A stretch of DNA of 10,497 nt from Thermoproteati archaeon (lineage in GTDB: Archaea > Thermoproteota > Thermoprotei_A > Marsarchaeales > UBA168): the NCBI GenBank assembly GCA_023256295.1, contig JAGDXH010000058.1, positions 4,827-15,323 on the forward strand, given 5' to 3'. Below are positions 1 to 7,195 of the stretch, in pieces (position 1 is the stretch's first letter; each line of letters begins with the position of its first letter). The notes beneath the pieces are model-generated. The model did no database searches and was not told where the DNA came from. It was given only the letters and a program-made list of their open reading frames with translations. A program made the position numbers and the translations under genes.

Positions 1-396
1 CTCTGGGCAAACGACAAAGCGGAAACAAGTGCTAACCCCCTGCCAAGCCACATAGTCAAGCCGTTGAAACATGGCCTGGTCTGACCCGCCTCAATCCAGA
101 GCGCAAATCGATCTACACCTTCCAGCAAATGGGCTTTCCTGGCAATCGGCAAAGCTATTTTGAACGATCATGCCGCCCCCAAGCGATAGTTGGATTCAAG
201 GGCAAAAACGCCCTCAACCATTCGATCATCGGCTGGGCCTGGAAAGATAACACCTGCATCAGGCTTCTTTTGGCCAAGCCGCACGACAAAATGAAGAGTA
301 AGCTCTGCAAGCCCTTTTCGCCGAAGCCCCAAGCGTTCGTACCCATCGTGCCTCAAACCCTCGCGCAACCCCTTTAGGGTGCCGCCGCGAAGTTGC
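1..396. other. 396-bp stretch with no assignable gene; possible gene remnant on the minus strand
   Basis: I recognise no gene here. On the minus strand, one frame running from an ATG at 398-396 to the window edge is open for about 130 codons except for a single TGA at 170-168. The translation is balanced in charged residues and its codons are often G-first, as in real genes. It includes the stretches FVVRLGQKKPDAGVIFPGPA and, after the stop, ALPIARKAHLLEGVDRF, but I cannot place it in a family. A plus-strand frame is also open from about 36 to 374, but its product is very basic and poor in acidic residues, which suggests a shadow. Options are a decayed or frameshifted minus-strand gene whose body lies left of the window, or non-coding sequence. 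No tRNA-, rRNA- or CRISPR-like structure is visible. Confidence 0.25.
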
Positions 397-909
397 ATGG
401 ACATTGAGCTCTTGAAAAGAAAGTCCTTGCGCGCTCTATTCGTAGAAAGCGTGGCTTTGACGGATCTACTCAACCTCAACAGGCTGGCAGATGGCCAGAC
501 GCGCAAACTCATCCAGCCAATGATATTCGACACATATCTCCACGCCGCTATAATGAGGGGGATAGTTGAAGCTGCTGAGAAGACAGAGCAAGCCATGCGC
601 GAGGAAGGAGGCAAGGCAAGCGCAGAAAGGCTGGCCGAGCTTCTTGAAGCACAAGACCAAGATGAGGCTGAGGCTCTGGCATTTTATGAGCAAGCTTCCC
701 AAGAGCTGGAATCAAATTTCCTGAGGGAATTGTTCTCGACCATTGCCGAGGACGAAAAAACCCATCACAAGATCTTGCTCAACGCGAAGTCAGGACGGAA
801 GCTTGACCAAGATCTTCGAGGCTTCAACCTGACCGGCGGATACGTCAAGAGCCAGCAAAAACGCGAAAACAGGCTTGTCAGACAGGCGCGAAGACCGAGT
901 CAGCGGTGA
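397..909 (+). CDS. Ferritin-like (rubrerythrin-type) diiron protein with basic C-terminal tail
   Basis: The product is 170 residues from ATG 397; a GTG at 379 would add six residues. The fold looks like a four-helix ferritin-like bundle. Helix 1 spans about 9-30 (E17), helix 2 about 36-68 (D45, H49), helix 3 about 88-105 (E92) and helix 4 about 109-130, the last carrying the classic ExxH (E120, H123). The second helix has D45/H49 rather than a clean ExxH, so the metal site may be atypical. Residues 131-170 leave the bundle and form a tail rich in Lys and Arg. Known relatives bind a diiron centre and act in peroxide or iron handling; the specific role here is unknown. The start has no clear Shine-Dalgarno sequence and lies about 20-25 bp after a weak CTTTAG AT-box, so it may be leaderless. 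The 3' end overlaps the convergent helicase gene by 10 bp. Confidence 0.7.
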   Translation: MDIELLKRKSLRALFVESVALTDLLNLNRLADGQTRKLIQPMIFDTYLHAAIMRGIVEAAEKTEQAMREEGGKASAERLAELLEAQDQDEAEALAFYEQASQELESNFLRELFSTIAEDEKTHHKILLNAKSGRKLDQDLRGFNLTGGYVKSQQKRENRLVRQARRPSQR

Positions 910-3623
910 TCATCCCAGAAGGGCTTTGTCTCTAAGTACTTCGACCTCGCGGCCTGAAGCTCTTGAAAGAACTCGTCTTCGTCCAGCATGCGCGAAAGTA
1001 TCCTGAAGGCCGTCTCAGGTCCTATGCCGTACACCGATAATGCCTCAGCTCCTCTCTTTCCGTATAGCGTGAGCAGGTCGGCGGACCTCTTGGCTTCTGA
1101 AATGACCTTGCGGTCATCAGGAGAAAGCTGCCCTTCGGCCTTCCTCGCGACAACCTCTTTCAGCATTTCAGTGCGCCTTGGACCAAAGACGGGAGCCAAC
1201 ATCGTGGACCCGCAGCGCGGACATGGTCTGGCTTGGTAGGCATCGACCTTGCACGTGCAGACCGTTTCACCGCAGTTGAGACAAACAAGTGACATCTGCG
1301 ATGAGAGCACGAAGCCCCTGAAGAGATCCAAAGGGCTTTCGCTTGAAGGGAGCTCCGCCAGCATGACTTTTCTCAGAGAATATTCCGCAAGAGGGCTTGG
1401 ATCTCCTTGGATCTTGGACGATATCTCCACGTTCCCACTCCTTATACCATCGAGTAAACCCTGGAGCAAGCGAAGCGAAACTCTGGTCTCAAGGCCTTCC
1501 CTTAAGGCTTCCTCGTACACCGGGGTACCCCTAAAGGCATGAGGCAACCTTTCGACCTGCCCCTCAAAAGCCATGCCTTTTCCAAGCATCCCGAACCTCT
1601 CTGCCACGAACTTCATCTGATAGGAAAAGGGAAACCTATCTTCGAAGTACGCGGTCATCCAATCCTTGATGTCATCCGGTGGGTACAAGAACTGCCTTTC
1701 AACCTCAGGCACAAAGTGTGGTGCCTCGGCATACAGCTCGAGCACCACCCGGTAGGCGTTGGACCACCAGTAGCGCAGGCTGTCCCTCAATCTGGACTCG
1801 AGGTAAAAGCCCAATGCCCGATTCCCTGCGTCGCCAAGGGCGACGTGCACCACCAAATAGTTTCCGCACGCCTCGAGCACTACGAACTCTTCCGACGGCA
1901 GCTTCATCCCAGCGCTCAGGACCAGTTGGTTTTCCCGCTCCAGATCTTCGGCCAGCAGTTGCCTGCTGTCTGGAGAGACGAACTCAAGCTTTGGAGCGAC
2001 CCGGAGCTCGGTGGCCCTCTTTGCGACCTCCCGAGATACGAAAGCCATCTCTCCGTCCCAACCAGGAATCGCCGGCTGACCCTGCGAGCTGCGCACGAGC
2101 ACCCGTTCGTCTCCTTGGATTGGTTTTCTAGAAACCTCCCACGTACGACCTCCAAGAACGAGTTTCATGCCTTGATACAGCCGCGTGTACACGAACTCCA
2201 TCCCCAGCGATCCAATCCTAGAACCCGTCGACTCATCTATCACAGGATACAGCTTTTCGTCGTTTATCATGGACAAATTCTGGAGATAAATCAACCTACC
2301 TCTCTTTGTGATGCTCAGCTTCCCGTCCTCAACTTTGACCAACTTTGCCCTTTCCATGTAGTTGACCAGTGAGGACAATTTTTCTGTGCCGAGCTCAAAG
2401 AAAGGCTGGCAGTCCAAGAGGAGCGAGAATAGCTCCTTCAACTCCTTGGGGCCATCCTCGCCCTCCATCGCCATGCCAAGGAGCTGGTGAGCTGCCACGT
2501 CGAGAGGCCCCTTCGGTAACTGAGGCGGCTCCAAGTACCCTTCTTCTGCCAGGCTCAGGATGCTCATGGACTCTAGAGCATCCTCTACCGAGAAAGTCAA
2601 GATCTCCCCTCTCGAACGCATGGTGAGAGAGTGACCGCTTCTGCCCAGGCGCTGGACAAAATCCTGCACCCTTCTTGGGGACATGTATTGAACGACGTAG
2701 TCGACGTCGCCAACGTCGATCCCAAGTTCAAGCGTGGAGGTTGCAATCACAGACTTCACCTCCCCACCATTGAACATGGCTTCAACGTGTTCGCGCTCAA
2801 GGCGCGAAAGAGATCCGTGGTGGACAGCCACCGGGGCAACAGTCATGAGAGCATGGCCCAGCTCCTCAACTATCGTCCTGCTATTTGCAAACAAGATGCA
2901 ACGATGTTCTTCCAACAGACGAGTTAGTCTCTCCAGCCTCTTTTTCCCCGAGAGGTCGTCGCCGAGATACGTTATGGTGCACTGCGGTTCCCTGAAGGCG
3001 TTGGGCCTAATCACGCGCACCTTTCTTGAAAAGATGTATCTTCCCATGTCTTCAGGGCTTGAGACGGTTGCCGAAAGACCGATCGCCTGATACCTCCCTG
3101 CAAGCTTTTCCAGACGCTTCAGGCCTACCGACAGTTGGGCACCCCTCTTTGTGGGAGCTAGCTCGTGAAGCTCATCGACGATGACCCACTTGACGCCCCG
3201 CAGACTTTTTTCCCAGCTGGGGGACACCAACAATGCCTGAAGGGTCTCAGGAGTCGTGATCAGCATGTCAGGAGGAGACAAGGCCAGTTCCTTCCTGATG
3301 CGGGCAGGCGTATCTCCGTGTCTAACAGCCACGCTTAGGCCCAGCCTATCCCCCCACCACGTCATCCTAGGCAGCAGGTTTCTGTTCAGCGCCCTCATAG
3401 GAGAGATGTAGAGGAGTCTCAGACCCCTTTTGTTTTCTTCCAGCATCTTGCAGAGCAGAGGGAGAAGTACGGCCTCTGTTTTTCCTGATCCAGTAGGTGC
3501 TATCAGAAGAAGATCTTCTCCTGATAAGACAGCTGGTAAGGCCAGCTCCTGAACCGGGTTCAGCTGCCCAAAGCGGGCGCGGACCAGCTCATCCACTTCT
3601 CCGCAAAGAGTCTCAGAGACCAA
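900..3623 (-). CDS. lhr: Lhr-like superfamily 2 helicase (archaeal aLhr type)
   Basis: This is an ATP-dependent nucleic-acid helicase of the Lhr family, 907 residues from TTG 3623. That start follows GAGGG with a 6-nt spacer; a TTG at 3638 (912 residues) has no ribosome site. From N to C: Q-motif Gln25; Walker A APTGSGKT at 42-49; Walker B/DExH as DELH at 150-153; SAT at 184-186; motif V around ATSTLELGID; motif VI QRLGRSGH at 324-331. A long Lhr-specific region follows. Near the C-terminus six cysteines (781, 784, 789, 791, 801, 804) form a CxxC-CxC-CxxC cluster, probably zinc-binding. It is followed by an HhH-like YGIGPETAFRIL segment and the family's terminal FW. The cysteine cluster and tail fit an archaeal aLhr1-like protein, which acts in DNA repair or RNA handling; the subgroup is inferred. 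It lies 45 bp after ctaB on the same strand, so it is probably co-transcribed with the oxidase genes. The last 10 bp overlap the convergent ferritin-like gene. Confidence 0.9.
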   Translation of the reverse strand: MVSETLCGEVDELVRARFGQLNPVQELALPAVLSGEDLLLIAPTGSGKTEAVLLPLLCKMLEENKRGLRLLYISPMRALNRNLLPRMTWWGDRLGLSVAVRHGDTPARIRKELALSPPDMLITTPETLQALLVSPSWEKSLRGVKWVIVDELHELAPTKRGAQLSVGLKRLEKLAGRYQAIGLSATVSSPEDMGRYIFSRKVRVIRPNAFREPQCTITYLGDDLSGKKRLERLTRLLEEHRCILFANSRTIVEELGHALMTVAPVAVHHGSLSRLEREHVEAMFNGGEVKSVIATSTLELGIDVGDVDYVVQYMSPRRVQDFVQRLGRSGHSLTMRSRGEILTFSVEDALESMSILSLAEEGYLEPPQLPKGPLDVAAHQLLGMAMEGEDGPKELKELFSLLLDCQPFFELGTEKLSSLVNYMERAKLVKVEDGKLSITKRGRLIYLQNLSMINDEKLYPVIDESTGSRIGSLGMEFVYTRLYQGMKLVLGGRTWEVSRKPIQGDERVLVRSSQGQPAIPGWDGEMAFVSREVAKRATELRVAPKLEFVSPDSRQLLAEDLERENQLVLSAGMKLPSEEFVVLEACGNYLVVHVALGDAGNRALGFYLESRLRDSLRYWWSNAYRVVLELYAEAPHFVPEVERQFLYPPDDIKDWMTAYFEDRFPFSYQMKFVAERFGMLGKGMAFEGQVERLPHAFRGTPVYEEALREGLETRVSLRLLQGLLDGIRSGNVEISSKIQGDPSPLAEYSLRKVMLAELPSSESPLDLFRGFVLSSQMSLVCLNCGETVCTCKVDAYQARPCPRCGSTMLAPVFGPRRTEMLKEVVARKAEGQLSPDDRKVISEAKRSADLLTLYGKRGAEALSVYGIGPETAFRILSRMLDEDEFFQELQAARSKYLETKPFWDDHR

Positions 3624-3668
3624 GATCGTCCCTCGCAAACTGCAGGTTTTTTCAACGCTTGGCGCAGC

Positions 3669-4520
3669 TCAGCGAACCAGCAATGCAATCAAGGAAACCC
3701 CCAGAAAGATGCTCGCAAACGTCCTAGCGAAGCGAAGGTACTGCTTCTTGTCGAGGATTAAGGCTTCGTACAGAGCATAGGTGAGACCGGCGAACATGCC
3801 GCCTGCCACTGCCGGCATCAAGAAAGAGGCCACGCCCATGAGCGCAAGCTCAAAGGAAGCCAGTTCAAAGGCGGCCAAGGCGAAGAACAAAGTCAAAAAA
3901 ACCGTCCTCCTTCCGGCCTTAAAAGGAACCATCGGGATTCCAGCCTCCAGGTAGTCTCTGTAGTTGACCAAAGATATCACCCATGTGTGAAGAGGTATCC
4001 AGAGCATTATCATAGAGAACAGAAGTAGTCCTCCGCCAGCGAAGGCTCCCTCCCTCGCCACCCAGCCTCCCAGTATGGGCATGCCTCCAGCCAAACCTCC
4101 AAAAAGTATATTTGTAACAGACCTCCTCTTCAGAAAAAGCGTATAGACCCATATGTCGAAGAAGTACCCAAGGAAGATAGTAAGCGCGAAGATCCAGTTG
4201 ACAAAGATCGACAGAACTATCCCCAAGCCAAGCAGCACATAACCAAAGGCAAAAGCCCACGCAGGCTGCATCCTACCTGAAGGGATGGGCCTGGACCTCG
4301 TCCTACTCATCAAGGAGTCTACGTGACGATCGTGATACATGTTTATGGACGTCGTACCACTCACCGCCAACAGCTCTGAGACCAATACCAACGCAAGGCT
4401 TGAAGGCAAGAACCTACCAGGCGCCGCGAGATATCCAACAAGGGCCGTGAAAACAAGCATGGTGGTTTGAGGGATCTTGCAAAGCGAGATCAAGTCGCGG
4501 GCCAAGACCAAATCACTCAC
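3669..4520 (-). CDS. ctaB: UbiA-family prenyltransferase, heme O synthase (CtaB/CyoE)-like
   Basis: This is a membrane enzyme expected to transfer a farnesyl group from farnesyl diphosphate to heme B, giving heme O. From GTG 4520 it has 283 residues and about 8-9 hydrophobic segments. The first Asp-rich motif is N60-x3-D64-x3-D68, followed by RTRSRPIPSGR, the usual UbiA signature. CtaB-specific features are YTLFLKRRSVTNI at about 126-138, GGLAGGMPILGGW at about 141-153, H178/W180, and RDYLEAGIPM at 188-197. The last motif is very typical of heme O synthases rather than of menaquinone or geranylgeranyl transferases. The usual PPHFW is PLHTW here. The GTG lies inside the cydA' stop (GTGAGTGA), so translation should be coupled. 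TTG 4511, preceded by GGTGAG, and TTG 4556 are alternative starts. No CtaA (heme A synthase) is present in the window. A different acceptor cannot be excluded. Confidence 0.8.
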   Translation of the reverse strand: MSDLVLARDLISLCKIPQTTMLVFTALVGYLAAPGRFLPSSLALVLVSELLAVSGTTSINMYHDRHVDSLMSRTRSRPIPSGRMQPAWAFAFGYVLLGLGIVLSIFVNWIFALTIFLGYFFDIWVYTLFLKRRSVTNILFGGLAGGMPILGGWVAREGAFAGGGLLLFSMIMLWIPLHTWVISLVNYRDYLEAGIPMVPFKAGRRTVFLTLFFALAAFELASFELALMGVASFLMPAVAGGMFAGLTYALYEALILDKKQYLRFARTFASIFLGVSLIALLVR

Positions 4521-5661
4521 CCCCTGAAACCTTATTTCCTGGCAGCTTTGAGACAAAGACCAGATAAATCATGTACGAGAAGGCAGCCATGAGGACCGCA
4601 CCGACGGCAAGCGCTGCCACAGCGAAGACCTGAGGGATATCCATCCAATGGTTTATAAAGAGAGAGGCCGGCAATCCTCCCGTCCCCGTGATCACCATGT
4701 AAGGATAACGAGGCAGGTCGTTCAGCACTTCTCCGTATGGAACACCAACCAACACCGACACCAAAAGCACCCAAGAAGAAGCCTTCTTGGCCCAGTCGAA
4801 TGCCTGATGAAGGACGTTGAATATGGAAGCCGCCCAGATCAAGGTCACGATTCCCATGAAGCCAACGAAAGCAGGATAGAGGTGAAAGTACGTGCTCAGC
4901 GAAGTGGCACTCAGAGGCCCAAGAACGGAAGAAGCCACGTAAGGACTATACTTGTCCAGTTCCAGAGCGTAGGCTGCACCAGATATGGAGGCCAAGAGAA
5001 GGGCTGGAAGGCCAACGTAAAGTCCGAACTTTGAGGCCTTCAGGTAACGCTTCTCACCGGTTGAAGCCTTCAGAGAATAGATGGCTGAGATGGCCAGCGC
5101 AGCCATGCTGATCGCAGCCGTTATGCGATGAAACGTGAAGTCTGGATAGAGGGGGTTTGCAAAAACAGCCCAGCCGTTGCCGTGCAGAGCCCCAGCCATG
5201 CCAACCGGATCATCCAAAAAAGCGAATATCATGTTGAAACCTGTGGGTACTAGCATGGCCCCAAGCGCCATGAAGCTGCCGATCGCTATGTGAAGCTTCT
5301 TCGAGACCGTGTCCCAGGTGTACCAGTACACTGCCATGAGCGGGATGCCAAGCATGACCCCAAACAACGCGATGGTAAGCGGATAAAATAGAACGTCAGT
5401 TGCTATGAAAGTGAGCTGAGGCCAGAACCCGGCCAAGGCCACGGTGAACCACGTCGCCCAAACTCCCGCGGCCAACTCGCTAACGGCCATGTACTTCAGC
5501 GTATCCTTGGCCACAGCTTCGAGCTCTTTGTCTCCTGTCCTGTAGGCCCAGTACTCAATAATCGGAGCCATCACGGCCAGCCCAAGTACGAGACTGACCA
5601 AAAATATGTGGGCCACTATGGTGACGCCAAGCATCAAGAAGCCAATCCACACAGACGTCAT
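4513..5661 (-). CDS. cydA': CydA' - CydA paralogue forming subunit II of a CydAA' cytochrome bd-type oxidase
   Basis: This is a 382-residue polytopic membrane protein. By position one would expect CydB, but the sequence follows the CydA fold. H18 sits in HIFLVSLVLG, aligning without gaps to E. coli CydA around its heme b595 ligand H19. YWYTWD at 112-117 matches the CydA GWDR helix end, and FHRITAA with H178 matches the helix holding H186. The two CydA proton-path glutamates are absent: G105 takes the place of E107, and no Glu lies nearby. The GRxPW motif is degraded to PRYPY. In Archaea such a paralogue pairs with CydA to form CydAA'; the Caldivirga maquilingensis enzyme is an active quinol oxidase containing only b-type hemes. 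The ATG overlaps the cydA stop (ATGA), with GGAGG 10 nt upstream, so translation is coupled. Identification as CydA' rather than CydB rests on these alignments by eye. Confidence 0.82.
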   Translation of the reverse strand: MTSVWIGFLMLGVTIVAHIFLVSLVLGLAVMAPIIEYWAYRTGDKELEAVAKDTLKYMAVSELAAGVWATWFTVALAGFWPQLTFIATDVLFYPLTIALFGVMLGIPLMAVYWYTWDTVSKKLHIAIGSFMALGAMLVPTGFNMIFAFLDDPVGMAGALHGNGWAVFANPLYPDFTFHRITAAISMAALAISAIYSLKASTGEKRYLKASKFGLYVGLPALLLASISGAAYALELDKYSPYVASSVLGPLSATSLSTYFHLYPAFVGFMGIVTLIWAASIFNVLHQAFDWAKKASSWVLLVSVLVGVPYGEVLNDLPRYPYMVITGTGGLPASLFINHWMDIPQVFAVAALAVGAVLMAAFSYMIYLVFVSKLPGNKVSGGE

Positions 5662-7154
5662 TCGTTCTTCGCCTCCAGAAATTCCTGCACCTGAGACCTA
5701 ACCAGCCAAAGAATGGCTGCCGTCCCAACCACGAATATCAACAGCTCAAGGAGCATGATCGCGGCTACGAAGGCCGGCGTTATGGGGACAGGCGTGACAA
5801 CGTCGTAGTAAGGGATCAAACCGTACACGGTCCAAGGGTGCCTCCCAACTTCCCTCACTGCCCAGCCAGCCCCTCCAGCAAACATGGATATGATGACACC
5901 TGCAAATGAGGAAAGCAGCAGGAACTTCTCTACGCCCAATCCAAGTGATGAGAATAAGCTCTCTAGAATTCCCGCAAGTCTAGCGGAAAAGGAAGCAAAA
6001 TACACGGCGGCCAGGATGAAAAGGACGATTCCAGATATGACCATGCCGTAGTAAAGCGGAAAGATCAAGGGCTCAGCTTCCTCAGCTCCGAGCACCGTCG
6101 CGCGGGCCGCCGATGGAATCACCGAAGAACTCGTCTCAGACAGAAGGGTGCTGAACCCTGGGAAGAAGTACGTCGGGTTACCCTTGAGGAGAATGCCAAG
6201 CACTGGGTTTTGGCCTCCCTGCGGCGGAAAACCCTCTGCTGCTAGGAACTTGGTATACTGGTAAGCATACTCCACCCTTCCAGCCATGTCTCCAAAGAGC
6301 GGCTGAAGAATGCTGGCCACCGCTGCCACCCCAAAGCTCTTCCTGAAAAGCCCGAGGAATTCCGCTCTTCTATTTGGATCTCCGCGGAAGTAAAGATATG
6401 CCAGCACAGAAGATACTTCAAAGGACACCACTATGATCGCCGCGTCCACCGTGTGCAAGAACGTTGCCGGGAGATCAGGGTCAGAAAGAATCACCATGGG
6501 AGATGTCAAGATCCTACCCAGCGAGTTTCCGAGAGTAACGTTGCTGAGGGCTGACGAACCCCTTGTGCTCAAGGCTGCCGCTAAAGCCAAAAGAGCGCTC
6601 AGGTTGGAGGCCTGCGGCCCGTAGGTGACCTTCTCCCAAGGAAGTACCCGGTCCAAAAGTGTTCCAGTCCCCCAAGGGACGTTCATGAACGAGTTGGCTC
6701 CTAGTATCATGAACGCACTCACGTTTGAGCCAAGAAGCACAATCAAACCAAACAGCCAGTGAATCCATCTGTAAGCGTATCTGTCCCAAGTGTATATGTA
6801 GAGCACGACAAAAACGACCTCAGTCATGAAGGCAAACAACTCTAAGAACATCACGGAGAACATGTAAGTACCTATGGCCGCCAAGCTACCAGACCACACC
6901 TGCACTAGCCCAAACTCGACGAGCGTCCCAGTTGCTGCCCCAGCCGCAAAGGAAACCCCCCACACGTAGCTGGTCTTCCTTGCTGCAGTCAGGTAAACGG
7001 CGTCCCTATGCCTTATACCAACCCATTCAAAGACCAGCACAACGTAGGGTAAGCCGACCGCAAACACCAAGAACCACGCGTGAACGTATATGCCCAAGAT
7101 GGTCATGTATTCGGCCAAGTTCGCCTGAGAAGCCGAAGATAGCAGGACAAGCAC
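5658..7154 (-). CDS. cydA: Cytochrome bd-type quinol oxidase subunit I (CydA of a CydAA' enzyme)
   Basis: This is the catalytic membrane subunit that oxidises quinol and reduces oxygen to water. From GTG 7154 it has 498 residues. E. coli positions recognisable by eye are: H25 (H19, heme b595 ligand); E105 and E112 near YIYTWDR (E99/E107 region); GSNVSAF; H234 in FLHTVD (H186) and M371 in YYGMV (M393), the heme b558 ligands; W431/E435 and GRHPW at 437-441 (W441, E445, GRQPW). K302 and E307 keep the spacing of the quinol-site K252/E257. The Q-loop is short: 69 residues from Lys to Met, against 141 in E. coli. About 43 extra residues precede H234. A TTG at 7169 is also in frame but sits against the TATA box, so GTG 7154, about 22 bp from the box centre, is the likelier leaderless start. 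It is the first gene of cydA-cydA'-ctaB-lhr. Confidence 0.9.
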   Translation of the reverse strand: MLVLLSSASQANLAEYMTILGIYVHAWFLVFAVGLPYVVLVFEWVGIRHRDAVYLTAARKTSYVWGVSFAAGAATGTLVEFGLVQVWSGSLAAIGTYMFSVMFLELFAFMTEVVFVVLYIYTWDRYAYRWIHWLFGLIVLLGSNVSAFMILGANSFMNVPWGTGTLLDRVLPWEKVTYGPQASNLSALLALAAALSTRGSSALSNVTLGNSLGRILTSPMVILSDPDLPATFLHTVDAAIIVVSFEVSSVLAYLYFRGDPNRRAEFLGLFRKSFGVAAVASILQPLFGDMAGRVEYAYQYTKFLAAEGFPPQGGQNPVLGILLKGNPTYFFPGFSTLLSETSSSVIPSAARATVLGAEEAEPLIFPLYYGMVISGIVLFILAAVYFASFSARLAGILESLFSSLGLGVEKFLLLSSFAGVIISMFAGGAGWAVREVGRHPWTVYGLIPYYDVVTPVPITPAFVAAIMLLELLIFVVGTAAILWLVRSQVQEFLEAKNE

Positions 7155-7167
7155 ACCGTCGCACCGC

Positions 7168-7180
7168 AAAAAAATTTAAG
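7168..7180 (-). promoter_or_regulatory. TATA box for the cydA operon, fused to a T-run that can end the upstream ACT gene
   Basis: Read on the minus strand, CTTAAATTTTTTT lies 15 nt after the stop of the ACT-domain gene. The TTAAATTT part is centred about 22 bp before GTG 7154, where an archaeal TATA box of a leaderless transcript would be. The seven consecutive T residues (7174-7168) also match the U-rich tracts at which archaeal RNA polymerase terminates. The two roles are inferred from position and composition only. Confidence 0.6.
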
Positions 7181-7195
7181 CATGTCCCTTTCAGA

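Noticed and set aside
129..377. A plus-strand open frame of 82 codons before the ferritin-like gene
   Set aside because: The product is strongly basic, poor in acidic residues and unlike any family I know; the minus-strand frame is the better coding candidate.
1539..2372. A 277-codon open frame on the plus strand
   Set aside because: It lies wholly antisense to the helicase, whose motifs and family features are continuous across this region; the plus product has no recognisable domain.
4513..5661. Calling this gene CydB because it follows cydA
   Set aside because: The sequence lacks a CydB-like N-terminus and instead shows CydA landmarks (H18, YTWD, FHR), so it is better described as CydA'.
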